Origin: Haloferax denitrificans ATCC 35960
Lineage (GTDB): Archaea > Halobacteriota > Halobacteria > Halobacteriales > Haloferacaceae
DNA length: 64,000 bases
Reading direction: 5' to 3'
NCBI RefSeq assembly: GCF_000337795.1
Contig: NZ_AOLP01000006.1
Coordinates: forward strand, 1-64,000
Each line of letters opens with the position of its first letter. Position 1 is the stretch's first letter. The notes under the pieces are model-generated. The model saw only the letters and a program-made list of their open reading frames with translations. It was not told the DNA's origin and ran no database searches. Position numbers and translations under genes: made by a program. Shown piece by piece: positions 1 to 8,893 of this stretch.

Positions 1-2
1 TT

Positions 3-416
3 GGTGAGACCGAATCGGTTGATATCCGTGAGTGTCTCCATGCGTCGTGGAGTAGCGTTGAGACACAGCAAGCGACGCTCCAACTAGACGATGATCTCGG
101 AGTGATCGCCGCGGATAAGAGTCGTTTTCAGGAACTACTAGAGAACTTGTTCCGCAATGCCGTTGAACATGCTGGTGCTGGGGCGACTGTGACTGTTGGA
201 AGCCTCCTTGACGATACGGGACTCTATATCGAAGATGATGGCCCCGGGATCGCTGAGCCGATTCGGTCAGAGATATTTACCCATGGATATTCGACAACTG
301 CTGACGGAACTGGCTATGGGCTCTCGATTGTCTCTCAAATTGTCGAGGGCCATGGTTGGGATATTGCCGTTACAACGGGTTCTGAAGGTGGCGCACGATT
401 TGAGATCACGTGGTGA
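3..416 (+). CDS. Sensor histidine kinase, C-terminal ATPase part (cut by window edge)
   Basis: The reading frame is open from the first bases of the window, so only the last 137 residues are present. They form a HATPase_c domain: an N-box (ENLFRNAVEHA), a G1 box (DDGPGIAE) and a G2 box (GTGYGLSI) are all visible. This domain binds ATP and phosphorylates the histidine of the missing dimerisation domain. The sequence closely resembles the C-terminus of the kinase encoded at 6203-7852, so the two are paralogues. The sensor region and any partner regulator lie outside the window. Confidence 0.9.
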   Translation, partial: GETESVDIRECLHASWSSVETQQATLQLDDDLGVIAADKSRFQELLENLFRNAVEHAGAGATVTVGSLLDDTGLYIEDDGPGIAEPIRSEIFTHGYSTTADGTGYGLSIVSQIVEGHGWDIAVTTGSEGGARFEITW

Positions 417-544
417 GAGTTGGACGACGTCTGCTGAGTTAGTTTTTCGAGAGCATCTTTGGCGGCCTCGTACTGCTGCCATATTCGAAGCAAGCGTGAG
501 ATACTCCGTTGTTGTGTTTCATTTGGGATGGAGACGAGGGTCAC
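335..544 (-). CDS. Possible small protein antisense to the kinase end
   Basis: This 69-codon frame overlaps the kinase 3' end on the opposite strand. The first 40 residues (helical, with RLLRIWQQYEAAKDALEK) read like a real protein, whereas the rest lies antisense to the kinase and looks like shadow sequence. It may be the start of a gene whose 3' end overlaps by chance, or not a gene. No family is recognised. Confidence 0.22.
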   Translation of the reverse strand: MTLVSIPNETQQRSISRLLRIWQQYEAAKDALEKLTQQTSSNSHHVISNRAPPSEPVVTAISQPWPSTI

Positions 545-599
545 GTCCTCAACGATCTGGATAGCAAGCTAGCGAGTAGAAACTAGCAATCTCACGTGT

Positions 600-1480
600 T
601 TGGGAGGTGAGTTGTGTCGGTACGTTTGGGGGGCGACTGCTCGGGTTGTGCGCGCTCCGGCGGGCAGCCCGTTCCTGCCGGGCCCGGGCGTTTCGCGCTT
701 CCGTTGCGTCTCCGACGGACGGTGCACGGTCGCGGGGCCGGGTCGGGCCGCGTGCAGCCACCCGATACCGGTCAGCCCCGAGGGCGGGTCTGCGAGCACT
801 CGACCCGCATCCGGGCCGTGACCGAGACCGGGCTGGCTGCATCTTCACCAGCCGTTGCGTCGGCGCTCCCTCGATGCGGTCGCGCCGCCGGCCGGCTGGC
901 TCAGACGTGGCCGCTTGCGCGGTCCGGGCGGGCTGCTCGCCGTTCGGGCACTTGCCCTCACCCCTCGTTCACCCGGGCTGCGGTGGCTACTGGGGGCTCG
1001 CCGTGCTCACCCCCAGTATGCCACGGTCCGGGGCTCACTCAGGGCTGGCTGTGCGGCCTGCCGGGCATGCGCTCAAACTCGGCCGCGACGAGCTGTGGGT
1101 CCGCGGGCGTCCAGCCCGCGCCGGGCTGCCGCACGAGGCGTTTCCGTTGCGTCTGCGACGGACGGGACAGGCTCGTGCGGGTCCGGGCGCGGTGCTGGTC
1201 CGGCGGGTCCTCGCTCTCTGCGGCCTCGCTGTGGCCGTATGCGACGCCGTTCACCACCGTATACCCCCCGGCCGTGCCGCCTCGGCGCCGCGACCGCTGC
1301 CGTTGCGTCTGCCGACGGACGGGCGTCGGCGCGGCGCCGACCCGCGGTGACCGGTTGGGTATATGGTGGTGACCGCGCGCTCACCTCGAGGTTCACCCCC
1401 CGCACTCGTCTGTGGGGGTGCCGTCGGTGCCGCGCCGCGCCGGACAGGGTCCGGCGTGAAGGCGCGGCGCGGGCACCTCG
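600..1480. repeat. GC-rich non-coding block with long nested inverted repeats
   Basis: About 880 bases of very GC-rich sequence carry open frames in all phases but no recognisable protein. A 20-base core of the form CCGTTGCGTC-N(2-3)-CGACGGAC occurs at 701-720, 1144-1163 and 1300-1320, with a partial copy near 852. Two of the cores sit at the centre of long concentric hairpins. One has arms 1116-1122/1186-1192 and 1129-1137/1172-1180. The other has arms 1252-1266/1357-1371 and 1282-1292/1330-1340. The block is upstream of the OB-fold DNA-binding gene, so a replication or regulatory role is possible but is inference. Confidence 0.6.
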
Positions 1481-1537
1481 GTGACGGCGTCATCGGTCGA
1501 CGTCGGAGCCGTGGCTCAAGTGTTGGTTCGTGAGAAT

Positions 1538-1575
1538 CCCGCGAGTGAGGTCGCGGGAGTCGGCGCGTTAGCGCC
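1538..1575. promoter_or_regulatory. Tandem hairpins just before the OB-fold gene
   Basis: Two perfect hairpins follow each other directly. One has arms CCCGCGA/TCGCGGG (1538-1557, loop of 6). The other has arms GGCGC/GCGCC (1562-1575, loop GTTA). The second ends 13 bases before the ATG at 1589. They probably form in the mRNA leader and could control translation of the OB-fold protein. Confidence 0.5.
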
Positions 1576-1588
1576 TTCAGGAACTACA

Positions 1589-2488
1589 ATGTCTAGTAAC
1601 AACTCCAATCGCAAGGTAGTTTCGGTGGCTGAACAGGCGTTCGAGCAAGCGGATGAGACGACAGTCGACGAAGACGGCTTCGAGGTTGTCGACGAGACGC
1701 CGCAGTTTCAGGCGACGGTGCAACAGGAAATCCAAGCAAAGGTGGATGCGAACCACCCAGATGGGATCGCAGACACGAGCGACGAGCGGATCGACGGCGT
1801 GACGTTGGCCCAAGAAGAGCGCATTCGAGCGCGGGAAGCTGAACTCGAACGGATTAGTGCCCGTGCGGAACTGGGCTCGCAAGAGGGTCGTGAGGCGCGG
1901 TCGCGGATGATTGCGGCCGAGCGGAGCGCTGCGCGACGGCGGCAGTTCCAGAAGCGGGCGGCGAGTGTGAATCCGATAGCTGACCCTGACCGGGCAGACC
2001 CCCGGACGGAGCTGACCCAAGAGCAGTTGGGCGCAGTACACAAGCAGGCAACGCGCTTAGCGGAGAAGCTGGATGGCTGGTCGCGAGCGGCGATCAGTCG
2101 GCGGCTGAGCGAGGCGGTGTTGAGTGGGAAAGACATGCTGTCGGCAGCGGTGAGTGTGTTCGAAGAACTCGAAGGTGCCCCGGGGACGATGGTGCCAATC
2201 GGGAAGCTTGAGGGCGTGTCGCGACGCGAAGTGTGCGTTGAAGGGACGCTGACGACAGTGTGGGAGTCGGAGTCGCCGGCGATTCAGCAAGCGGGGCTCC
2301 TCGAAGACGAAAGCGGGCAGGTGAAGCTGACGAGTTGGAAGGCCTCGGACGTGCCGTGGATTCGCGAGGGCGAACGCGTGCGGGTTCACGGAGCGGCGCG
2401 GAACTGGTACGATGGGCGCGTCTCGGTGGCGCTGACGGGGTGGACGACCGTGATGTTCCCCGAGCGCGACGCTTGGTGGGACGCCTAA
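1589..2488 (+). CDS. OB-fold (RPA-like) single-stranded-DNA-binding family protein
   Basis: The C-terminal 100 residues have the OB-fold pattern of haloarchaeal RPA-like proteins, with alternating strands such as VCVEGTLTTVWESE, ESGQVKLTSWKAS and RVRVHGAARNWYDGR, ending in an aromatic tail. The middle (about 80-180) is a highly charged helical stretch likely to be coiled. I chose the ATG at 1589, giving 299 residues: it follows two leader hairpins, and the upstream extension from 1481 is low-complexity. Proteins of this type bind ssDNA during replication or repair of plasmids. The gene stands alone and ends before a T-tract. Confidence 0.75.
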   Translation: MSSNNSNRKVVSVAEQAFEQADETTVDEDGFEVVDETPQFQATVQQEIQAKVDANHPDGIADTSDERIDGVTLAQEERIRAREAELERISARAELGSQEGREARSRMIAAERSAARRRQFQKRAASVNPIADPDRADPRTELTQEQLGAVHKQATRLAEKLDGWSRAAISRRLSEAVLSGKDMLSAAVSVFEELEGAPGTMVPIGKLEGVSRREVCVEGTLTTVWESESPAIQQAGLLEDESGQVKLTSWKASDVPWIREGERVRVHGAARNWYDGRVSVALTGWTTVMFPERDAWWDA

Positions 2489-2489
2489 C

Positions 2490-2600
2490 GGCGCGCGGCG
2501 GCCTTCTTTTTTGCTGGTGGCCGGGCCGACCCAGACCCCACCGCCCCACCCTCCGCTCCGTGCTCGCAGACGCTGCGCGCGCAGCCACGACCTCTAGAAC
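2490..2600 (+). terminator. T-tract terminator and palindrome after the OB-fold gene
   Basis: A run CTTCTTTTTTG lies about 15 bases after the stop codon, as expected for archaeal T-rich termination. A 14-base palindrome GCTGCGCGCGCAGC at 2572-2585 is followed by a second T-rich run near 2602. Confidence 0.45.
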
Positions 2601-2712
2601 TCTTTTTCGACGTCACGGTGAGGATTGGTGCCTTCGATATTCTCCAATGAAAGTGACTGTTAAACTGGGGTATCACTATCATGACTATTACCCTGTCTCC
2701 CCACCGACTAGC

Positions 2713-3867
2713 ATGCTTCGGGGGAACCAACAAGGGCTGAATCGACGACAGGCACTCCGAATTTTGGGGACCTCATTTGCGATTGGAACTGCAGCTCTCC
2801 GCACGGGACGCCCCGTTGCTGCTCGTGCAGCAACAGAGCCGTCGTGGCCGACGTTCCAGTTTGACAATGGTCGGTCTGGATATAACCCGCATGGGAGACG
2901 GCCCACAGGCAAACTCACAAAAGTATGGGAGACGACCGACGGATCATTCTCGAGTAGTCCAGCCGTCGTCGGAGAACTACTTTACCACGGGACAGCCGCG
3001 AATGGTCTCTTCGCCTACGATGTCGCTGATGGGTGCATCGTCTGGAACAGTCCAACCAACGGGCGAATCGCCCCCTCAAGACCAACTGTAGCGAACGGAG
3101 TCGTCTATATTGGCGATTGGGAGCATATCTTCTACGCATTCGATAGCGCTACTGGGAGTGAACTCTGGCGCTACGATGCTGGTGCGATACTTAATCATGA
3201 TTCAGTTGTTTCTGATGGGGTGGTGTATTTTAGTGACGCGAATGGGGTTATTCACGCGATTTCAGCAGCTGACGGGACTCCTATCTGGAGTCTCGACACC
3301 GGCTTTGGAATCACATCACTTGCGATGAGTGATGGGAGTATTTTCTTCGGGGGGTCTAATTCACGGATCTCTCGGCTCGACGCAGCAACTGGCGTGGTCG
3401 AGTGGTCTCACCCTGTTCCGTACTCTCCACGACACATTGTCCTCGTCGATGGGATTGTGTATGTTGGTGGCTGGCCGTATCTCGCGACCTACGACGCAGC
3501 AGATGGAACAGAACGTTGGCGTGTCTATGTCGGGACAATTACCAACTCACCAGCGATCTCTGATCGACTCATCTATCTTGGCTCTACCAACAACCAACTA
3601 CTCGCATTTGACCGAGCGACTGGTGAAGAACAATGGGCCTTCAGCGTTGGTGACCACCCGATTCAAGGAATTGTCTCGTCGCCTGCTGTTGTCCAAAACC
3701 GTGTGTATTTCGGCGGCTACGACAGGTACGTATACGAACTCCATGCACGGACAGGTAAGCTGATGTGGTCATTCGACACCGGTACTGAGATCACAGGATC
3801 GCCAGCTGTCGTTAACCGGCGTCTCTATATTGGGAGCCGCTTGGGTGGTATGTACGCATTCGGTTGA
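2713..3867 (+). CDS. Tat-exported PQQ-type beta-propeller protein
   Basis: The N-terminus has a twin-arginine signal (NRRQALRILG, then a hydrophobic stretch ending near AARA), so the protein is exported folded. The mature part consists of repeated blades of about 40 residues with the PQQ/WD-like pattern YAFDxATGxxLW (YAFDSATGSELW, LAFDRATGEEQW and similar). Such proteins are typically scaffolds or PQQ-dependent-dehydrogenase-like folds; no catalytic residues identify an enzyme. The start at 2713 puts the RR motif near the N-terminus; an in-frame ATG at 2647 would add 22 residues. A decayed relative is present at 17783-18868. Confidence 0.8.
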   Translation: MLRGNQQGLNRRQALRILGTSFAIGTAALRTGRPVAARAATEPSWPTFQFDNGRSGYNPHGRRPTGKLTKVWETTDGSFSSSPAVVGELLYHGTAANGLFAYDVADGCIVWNSPTNGRIAPSRPTVANGVVYIGDWEHIFYAFDSATGSELWRYDAGAILNHDSVVSDGVVYFSDANGVIHAISAADGTPIWSLDTGFGITSLAMSDGSIFFGGSNSRISRLDAATGVVEWSHPVPYSPRHIVLVDGIVYVGGWPYLATYDAADGTERWRVYVGTITNSPAISDRLIYLGSTNNQLLAFDRATGEEQWAFSVGDHPIQGIVSSPAVVQNRVYFGGYDRYVYELHARTGKLMWSFDTGTEITGSPAVVNRRLYIGSRLGGMYAFG

Positions 3868-3950
3868 TGAACAACACCGACTCTATACTGGACTCACAGT
3901 TCACCACGGGTTTCATCGTGTCGGGTAAAGTCGACGATCTAAGTCTAGTG

Positions 3951-4020
3951 GGCTCTGTTGAAATCCTAAGCCCCTGATGGTTTGTCGAAGGCGTGCTGAA
4001 TAGAGGGCGCAAGTCGGTCA
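3951..4020. repeat. Solo end of the GGCTCTGTTGAA element family
   Basis: The terminal sequence GGCTCTGTTGAAATCC is followed by about 50 bases homologous to 24052-24112 and, less closely, to 44400-44450. No matching right end follows, so this is a relic left end of an IS5-type element or its MITE. The rest of the gap between 3868 and 4143 shows no gene. Confidence 0.6.
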
Positions 4021-4143
4021 CGCAACTGTCACACCTTACAGTGGCCCAGACAACTAGCAACCCAGCCATTGATTCCGCTAAATTAGCGAATTGAGGTGGA
4101 TTTGACCGTGGTTATATGATTCTTCACAGACAACATACTGACA

Positions 4144-4533
4144 ATGGCTACCAAGATGGCGTCTCGGCTCGAAGAATATTTCGAGGAAAGGACAAACGGC
4201 AATCTTCGGAGCATCGTGAAGTACAACCAAGACAGTCACGACGTCGTTTACTTGCGAGATGACGTGGCTGTCCGATACACAGAGGACGACATTAAAAAAG
4301 CGGTTGACGAGTCACGGCTGGACTCGTTGACTGCACCGGTCTACAAGGACACGTTTGCAGAGGACCACGGCGAATTGACGTGCTTGGTCCAGTGCTTCGA
4401 GAACGTCATCGAGATGAACTTCGTCCTCCGAGATGGGGTCGGTGCAGCTGTCGCTTTAGACGCAGAGGCATTTGCGGAGACTCAAGGTATCGTAGCTGAG
4501 GCCCGGAAGATCGTCATCGAAGAGCGCGAGTAG
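4144..4533 (+). CDS. Conserved haloarchaeal protein of unknown function
   Basis: This is a 129-residue soluble acidic protein without signal peptide or membrane segment. It looks like a small alpha/beta protein: it starts with MATKMASRLEEYFEERTNG, continues with a segment (VVYLRDDVAVRYTEDDIKKAVDESRLD) and ends in a helix rich in A and E. I recognise the style as a haloarchaeal conserved protein but no function. A TATA-like sequence (GGTTATATGATT) lies about 30 bases before the ATG. Single gene. Confidence 0.65.
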   Translation: MATKMASRLEEYFEERTNGNLRSIVKYNQDSHDVVYLRDDVAVRYTEDDIKKAVDESRLDSLTAPVYKDTFAEDHGELTCLVQCFENVIEMNFVLRDGVGAAVALDAEAFAETQGIVAEARKIVIEERE

Positions 4534-4770
4534 TCTTCTGTACCCAAGAATGTGAACGATGTGAGAGTCGAGCTTCTTCCTTGCTTCTGTCGGCCTCAAT
4601 TCCCGAGATGTAACCTATCTACTACTCTCGAATGCTGGCTTCACTCTCTGTATGTTGCACGCACTTCCTGTCACAGTCTGAGGATTTCAATGGGGTCGAT
4701 CCAACGTAATAGGAGACGCTAGTCTCACTCGTACGGACAGTCGACGAAAACAGTCACTCGTCTCGTACAG

Positions 4771-5055
4771 TTAGGTGGTGAGTTCGCTTGTATACTGTTG
4801 TTCCCAGTCGTCACGGGCTTCGATTTCTCGGCGACCTCTGGCTGTGATCGCGTAGACGTTCGTTCGGCGGTCCTTTTCGCCTTTGTCGAGCAGTCCCTTC
4901 TCGACGAGTGTATCGAGATTGGGATACAGCCGGCCGTGGTGGATCTCGGTTTCGTAGTAGTCTTCGAGTTGGTCTTTGATTGCGAGTCCGTGTGGTTCAT
5001 CCAAGCCGGCGGTGACGTACAGCAGGTCGCGTTGGAACCCGGTCAAGTCGTACAT
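4771..5055 (-). CDS. PadR-family winged-helix transcriptional regulator
   Basis: The sequence matches the PadR DNA-binding domain: YDLTGFQRDLLYVTAGLDEPHG at the N-terminus, the LYPNLDTLVEKGLL recognition region and the YAITARGRREIEAR wing. At about 94 residues it is a minimal PadR without the C-terminal dimerisation helix extension. The ATG at 5055 fits the family start; a further ATG at 5103 would add 16 residues. It is divergent from the gene starting at 5170, so it may act on the shared region 5056-5169. Confidence 0.85.
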   Translation of the reverse strand: MYDLTGFQRDLLYVTAGLDEPHGLAIKDQLEDYYETEIHHGRLYPNLDTLVEKGLLDKGEKDRRTNVYAITARGRREIEARDDWEQQYTSELTT

Positions 5056-5135
5056 TTTGCTGTCCGCAGCTAGTTTAAGAATACATATACGTTTGTTGGC
5101 CATCGGCCGGGTTTCAGAGTGGCCTTGCTGGACGA

Positions 5136-5148
5136 ACGTTTATATCCG
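5136..5148 (+). promoter_or_regulatory. TATA box of the 5170 gene
   Basis: The sequence GTTTATATCC is centred about 28 bases before the ATG at 5170. This is the spacing of a leaderless haloarchaeal promoter and decides the start of that gene. Confidence 0.55.
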
Positions 5149-5169
5149 AACGTACAGCCACGACGCGGT

Positions 5170-6021
5170 ATGCCGCCCTACCGTGACCGGACCGCTGAAT
5201 TTCGACCATATGGCGAAGCGACGCAAATCCCGGACCCACAGTTGGAAACTGACCATGCCGAGTACGGCGACGGAATCCCGGAGCGTGACTACCCTGCAGG
5301 TAACGACCGGGATACGGACACCTGCCAGACCTGTGAGTGGGCTATTCCTCGGACCGAGAGCCAGTGTCGGTTCTGCCTTGAACAGGACGTCTCGGTCCCA
5401 GACAGCACCTCAGCGCCCCGCGAGCAATCACTCCACGGCATCATCTGCCTGCTCGTTCCGTCACAGTCATCGCGGGGTGCACTCGCAAAAGGGACTGCAG
5501 CAGCCCGATTACTGCAGAAGTCCCACTCATCCCCTATCGACGAGTGTACACTCATTGCGGCGCTCGAACAGTCGCTCGGGGAGCCACTTCGAATGCGATG
5601 GGGTCACCTCCCGGACGTCGTCCCAGCGACTGGGTCGCGGGAGGATGGCTTCGTGGCGAAAGCACGGTCCGTCTCGCTGTGGTCCGCCTCTCCTTCGACG
5701 GAGGGTTCTTTTTCGCGATGGTACGACGCTGCTGGGACGCAGATTACTGAGGACTCCCGTCGTGAGCAGTTACTCTCGGACTCGGAGACGTGGGTTGTCC
5801 CGGCGATTGCAGTTCGACGAGCGTCTGCCGACTCCTCGCCACCACAATCGTCGTCAGCCTCGACAACACGGCAACTGCTCCGCTGTCAGTCGTGTGGCGA
5901 GCAGACACCGCATCGGTTCGACTTACGCGACGACGGTCCGCCCACAGTGTGGGCTGGAGAGCCGATCTGGCGGTGTTCCGTGTGTCGAACACCACAGTAC
6001 GGACCTGATCCAGATACCTGA
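5170..6021 (+). CDS. Zinc-ribbon protein of unknown function
   Basis: The 283-residue protein has two zinc-ribbon-like cysteine sets. One (CQTCEW...CRFC) lies in the first third and one (CQSCGEQ...WRCSVC) close to the C-terminus. Between them is a mixed alpha/beta region (SLHGIICLLVPSQSSRGALAKG; WVVPAIAVRR). No enzyme motif is seen. The start at 5170 is supported by the TATA box at about 5142; the upstream in-frame ATG at 5119 would lie ahead of that promoter. It is divergent from the PadR gene. Confidence 0.65.
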   Translation: MPPYRDRTAEFRPYGEATQIPDPQLETDHAEYGDGIPERDYPAGNDRDTDTCQTCEWAIPRTESQCRFCLEQDVSVPDSTSAPREQSLHGIICLLVPSQSSRGALAKGTAAARLLQKSHSSPIDECTLIAALEQSLGEPLRMRWGHLPDVVPATGSREDGFVAKARSVSLWSASPSTEGSFSRWYDAAGTQITEDSRREQLLSDSETWVVPAIAVRRASADSSPPQSSSASTTRQLLRCQSCGEQTPHRFDLRDDGPPTVWAGEPIWRCSVCRTPQYGPDPDT

Positions 6022-6045
6022 TATTGGTACGGAGACGACTCAGAG

Positions 6046-6105
6046 GGCTCTGTTGAGTTCCGTAGAACTAACAGAAACCGTGTGACATAGAGAGGGTGCA
6101 TTCAT
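6046..6105. repeat. Solo end of the GGCTCTGTTGA element family
   Basis: GGCTCTGTTGAGTTCC begins a short segment lying between two gene ends. Like the copies at 3951 and 11367 it runs about 55-60 bases to an AGAGGG-type sequence and has no right end. It is probably an eroded MITE or IS end. Confidence 0.4.
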
Positions 6106-6202
6106 CATAGAAGGCTCGTTTATTCCATCTCACCCTCCTGAACTAACCGGTGAGTAGGACTGCTGTGGTTAGCAGTGGCGCGGTCTGGGACTGCCAGTTG
6201 TT

Positions 6203-7852
6203 TCACGCCACGGTTTCGATACCGAAAATCTCGAAGCGAGCACCGCCAGTGTCACTCTCGGTCACCTGTACTGTCCACCCATGGGCAGCGACTATCTCGG
6301 CGACAATCGCAAGCCCAAACCCGGTCCCACCCTCTCGCGTCGTATACCCCGGCTCAAACACCGAATCACGGTCCTCCAGGGGGATACCGGGCCCATCATC
6401 CGCCACGTAAAATCCCTCTCGATCAGGAAGCACCCCCACCGTAACCGTCACATCGGGCCCACCGTGGTCAAGGGCATTCCGAAACAGGTTCTCGAACAGT
6501 CGCTGTAGCCGTGCCGTATCTGCCTTGAACTCTACGTCGTCAGCCACTCGTAAGTCGGCGGTGGCTGTCTCAACCATCCCCCAACTCTCCGTTGCAACCG
6601 ATGAAAGTAACACAGCGTCCCACTGCTCAACCGGTCGTCCCTCGCGGGCAAGCGTGAGGACTTGGCCAATCAGGTCATCCATCCGGTCAAATGCTCGCTC
6701 GACAGCTACTGCATGCTCATTTTCTTCCGCTACGCTTAGTTCCTCGCACAGTAACTCGAACTGGCCTGTGGCCACGTTGAGTGGATTGCGGAGGTCATGG
6801 CTCACTAGACTAGCGAACTGGTCGAGGCGTTCGTTCTGCCGTTCTAATTCCTCACGGTACCGCTCACGCTCGGTCACGTCGGTGAGGACGATGGTTTGTC
6901 CGAGCCCAGACTTCACTGTCCCATACGGCGTCTCAGTCACCCGGTAATAGCGTGTAAAATCCGACTGTTGGACCGGCAGAATTGGGTCGTCGCTGTTGAG
7001 ACAGGCAGCCACATGCGGGAGTGCCTGCTCCAACTGAGCTCCCTCAGCACCGTTGAGCGTGGGGAATACGGTCCGCGCCGCGTGGTTCGTATCCCGGATG
7101 TGGTTGTCCGCGTCGAGTGCGATGATGGGTTCGTCCCGTTCGCCGGCCAGTTGGACGGCATCAAACTGGTCGATATAGGCAAACGCAACACCGACGGCGA
7201 ACACAGCGACTCCCAGAGGCTCGTAGGTGATGTCGATGAGGTAGGACGTGGTGTACCCAATAATATCTAGCACGACTGGGAGGCCCGTGATTCCGACGAG
7301 TGCGAAGAGTGGGCGTGTGTCATAGTCGATTTGGGTAAACAGTTCTAGGAGCATGAAGTAGCCGACGAAGGCGAGTGCGTACGAGAAAGCCATCGCGGTC
7401 CAGTGGAGTGGCCCGGTAGCCACGGAGAGATGGGGGAAGGGGGTGGTGACGGCGGTGGTTATGAAGTATTCGTGGTGGAGAGGGTTGGTAATTTTCACCG
7501 CGACGAGGACGACGTAGACGCCGACAGCGAGGCGGCGATACGTCGGGTTGTGGTGGTAGGTTCGACCGGTGTATGCAGAACAGAAGTAGAGCCAAGCTCC
7601 GACAGCGGCGAGACCTACCACCAGTCCGAGCGTATACCAGCCGAGTTTGAGGGCCGGCGTGGGGGAAACAAGAAAGCCGACCTGTGCGGTCGCCCAGCTA
7701 CCACTAGTTAGGAGGAGTGCCCACAGGCCGCGTCGCGTGTCGGAGTCGGTGATTTGGTGGAGGCGTGTGAGGCTTGCAAAACAGGCGAGGGCGGCTACAG
7801 TGAAGGTACCAACATAGAGGTGGAAGAGCGGTGATGTTGGTACGGCTGCCAT
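6203..7852 (-). CDS. 7TM-PAS sensor histidine kinase
   Basis: The 549-residue protein has three parts. Residues 1-230 form seven hydrophobic segments of the histidine-kinase N-terminal 7TM domain. About 240-330 is a PAS-like domain (PIIALDADNHIRDTNHAARTVFP). This is followed by HisKA with the phospho-acceptor in LVSHDLRNPLNV and a HATPase with NLFRNALDHGG, DDGPGIP and GTGFGLAI. It should sit in the membrane and pass a signal to a response regulator or an output protein not encoded next to it. It is a paralogue of the fragment at 3-416. Confidence 0.92.
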   Translation of the reverse strand: MAAVPTSPLFHLYVGTFTVAALACFASLTRLHQITDSDTRRGLWALLLTSGSWATAQVGFLVSPTPALKLGWYTLGLVVGLAAVGAWLYFCSAYTGRTYHHNPTYRRLAVGVYVVLVAVKITNPLHHEYFITTAVTTPFPHLSVATGPLHWTAMAFSYALAFVGYFMLLELFTQIDYDTRPLFALVGITGLPVVLDIIGYTTSYLIDITYEPLGVAVFAVGVAFAYIDQFDAVQLAGERDEPIIALDADNHIRDTNHAARTVFPTLNGAEGAQLEQALPHVAACLNSDDPILPVQQSDFTRYYRVTETPYGTVKSGLGQTIVLTDVTERERYREELERQNERLDQFASLVSHDLRNPLNVATGQFELLCEELSVAEENEHAVAVERAFDRMDDLIGQVLTLAREGRPVEQWDAVLLSSVATESWGMVETATADLRVADDVEFKADTARLQRLFENLFRNALDHGGPDVTVTVGVLPDREGFYVADDGPGIPLEDRDSVFEPGYTTREGGTGFGLAIVAEIVAAHGWTVQVTESDTGGARFEIFGIETVA

Positions 7853-8322
7853 AGCGGGCGTATCTGAGGAACGACTAATAGTCTACCGATATAGACGGTG
7901 ACGTAGTGTGGATCACCTGCGAGACATGCGCTCTGTATTCAGCACGGGTTGAGAAATATCATCGGAAAATGACGATCTGATTGCGTCAAGTCTGCATATG
8001 TTTTGGGCGACTCAGCTTTCTCAGGCGGATATTATACCGGGGACCGACTTGCACCCTGAGTTCAGCATGGTTTCACCGATTTATCAGCGACTGTGGATTC
8101 AGCAGAGTCAGTGTGATGTATCCTCTACAGTAGTCCACGATTTTACTGGCTGTTGTTGCATCGGGTCGACGACGTTGTCAGCTCACTTGACGAATAGCGT
8201 GGCGTACTACTGGTTAGTAAACAACATTGTCACGTGCAACAGTCACTCGTGACATCGGGCCCTACTGTGTAGGAACCCAAGAGCACCCGAACACGTGATT
8301 TCTGGCGTGTCGTAGTGGGTTG
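7853..8322. other. Intergenic region without a supported gene
   Basis: An AT-richer stretch between the kinase start and the plasmid gene run. An open frame at 7998-8252 has cysteine-rich, unconvincing composition. Two loosely similar segments (TTCAGCACGGTT near 7938 and TTCAGCATGGTT near 8062) are the only pattern seen. Confidence 0.5.
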
Positions 8323-8354
8323 TGTTTGTGTGCGCCGGCGATGGGCGCCGGCGC
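8323..8354 (+). promoter_or_regulatory. Leader hairpin A
   Basis: The perfect inverted repeat GCGCCGGCG/CGCCGGCGC (8332-8340 and 8346-8354, loop ATGGG) lies 48 bases before the ATG at 8402. It is one of six similar GC hairpins placed before genes between 8.3 and 12.9 kb. This copy lacks the T-tract seen in the others. Confidence 0.6.
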
Positions 8355-8401
8355 AGGGGGTCGGACAGACATCGACTCCTGAGTCGGCGAGGTGACGACG
8401 A

Positions 8402-8893
8402 ATGCACCAAGTAATCTACGCACTCGTGACTGCATCGACAACAGACGACGCCCTCTCACGGGCCGCTGACGTGTTCAACCAACTGGTGGGTGCTGCCCCG
8501 CACGCCGAGTCGGTGTTTGACTACTATGTGACGTTCGATGACGATTCAACGACCGTCGCCGGCAGCGCCCGATGGGGTGACCTCCCAGTTGCAGTGCCCG
8601 TTGGCTCGGAGGACGGCCAGGAACTCCTCGAGCGTGGGTGGCAGGCGACGACACGTGAGTTCGAACGAAATCTCGAGCGTGTTCGAGAGGGTGTTGACGA
8701 GCTTGACGCCGCGGCGATTATGCGCGATGAGGACCTTGTCAGGCATGCGTGCCACAATCTCGGGGCATACCGCGGACCGGCGGTGTACCTCTACGACGAG
8801 TTCGCTGACGGGATTCGGCATCGCGAGCGGCTTGAGCAACTCGTTGGGCCCAACGACCATCTGTGGATCGTTCCCGCTGATGTCCATTACTGA
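8402..8893 (+). CDS. Conserved haloarchaeal plasmid protein, unknown function
   Basis: The acidic soluble protein of 163 residues starts MHQVIYALVTASTTDDALSRA, with a helical centre (REFERNLERVREGVDELD) and a C-terminus reading HLWIVPADVHY. It has no signal peptide or membrane segment and no recognisable catalytic motif. It is the first gene after leader hairpin A, and its 3' end overlaps the likely start of the next gene at 8880, so the two are probably co-translated. Confidence 0.7.
   Translation: MHQVIYALVTASTTDDALSRAADVFNQLVGAAPHAESVFDYYVTFDDDSTTVAGSARWGDLPVAVPVGSEDGQELLERGWQATTREFERNLERVREGVDELDAAAIMRDEDLVRHACHNLGAYRGPAVYLYDEFADGIRHRERLEQLVGPNDHLWIVPADVHY

Noticed and set aside
607-1484. 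Several long overlapping open frames in the GC-rich block
   Set aside because: They are open in many frames because stop codons are rare in GC-rich DNA. Their arginine/proline/alanine-rich products have no domain, and inverted repeats run through them.
7998-8252. An 84-codon frame in the gap after the kinase
   Set aside because: Composition is unlike haloarchaeal proteins (few acidic residues, many Cys/Ser/Trp) and no promoter or start signal is seen.
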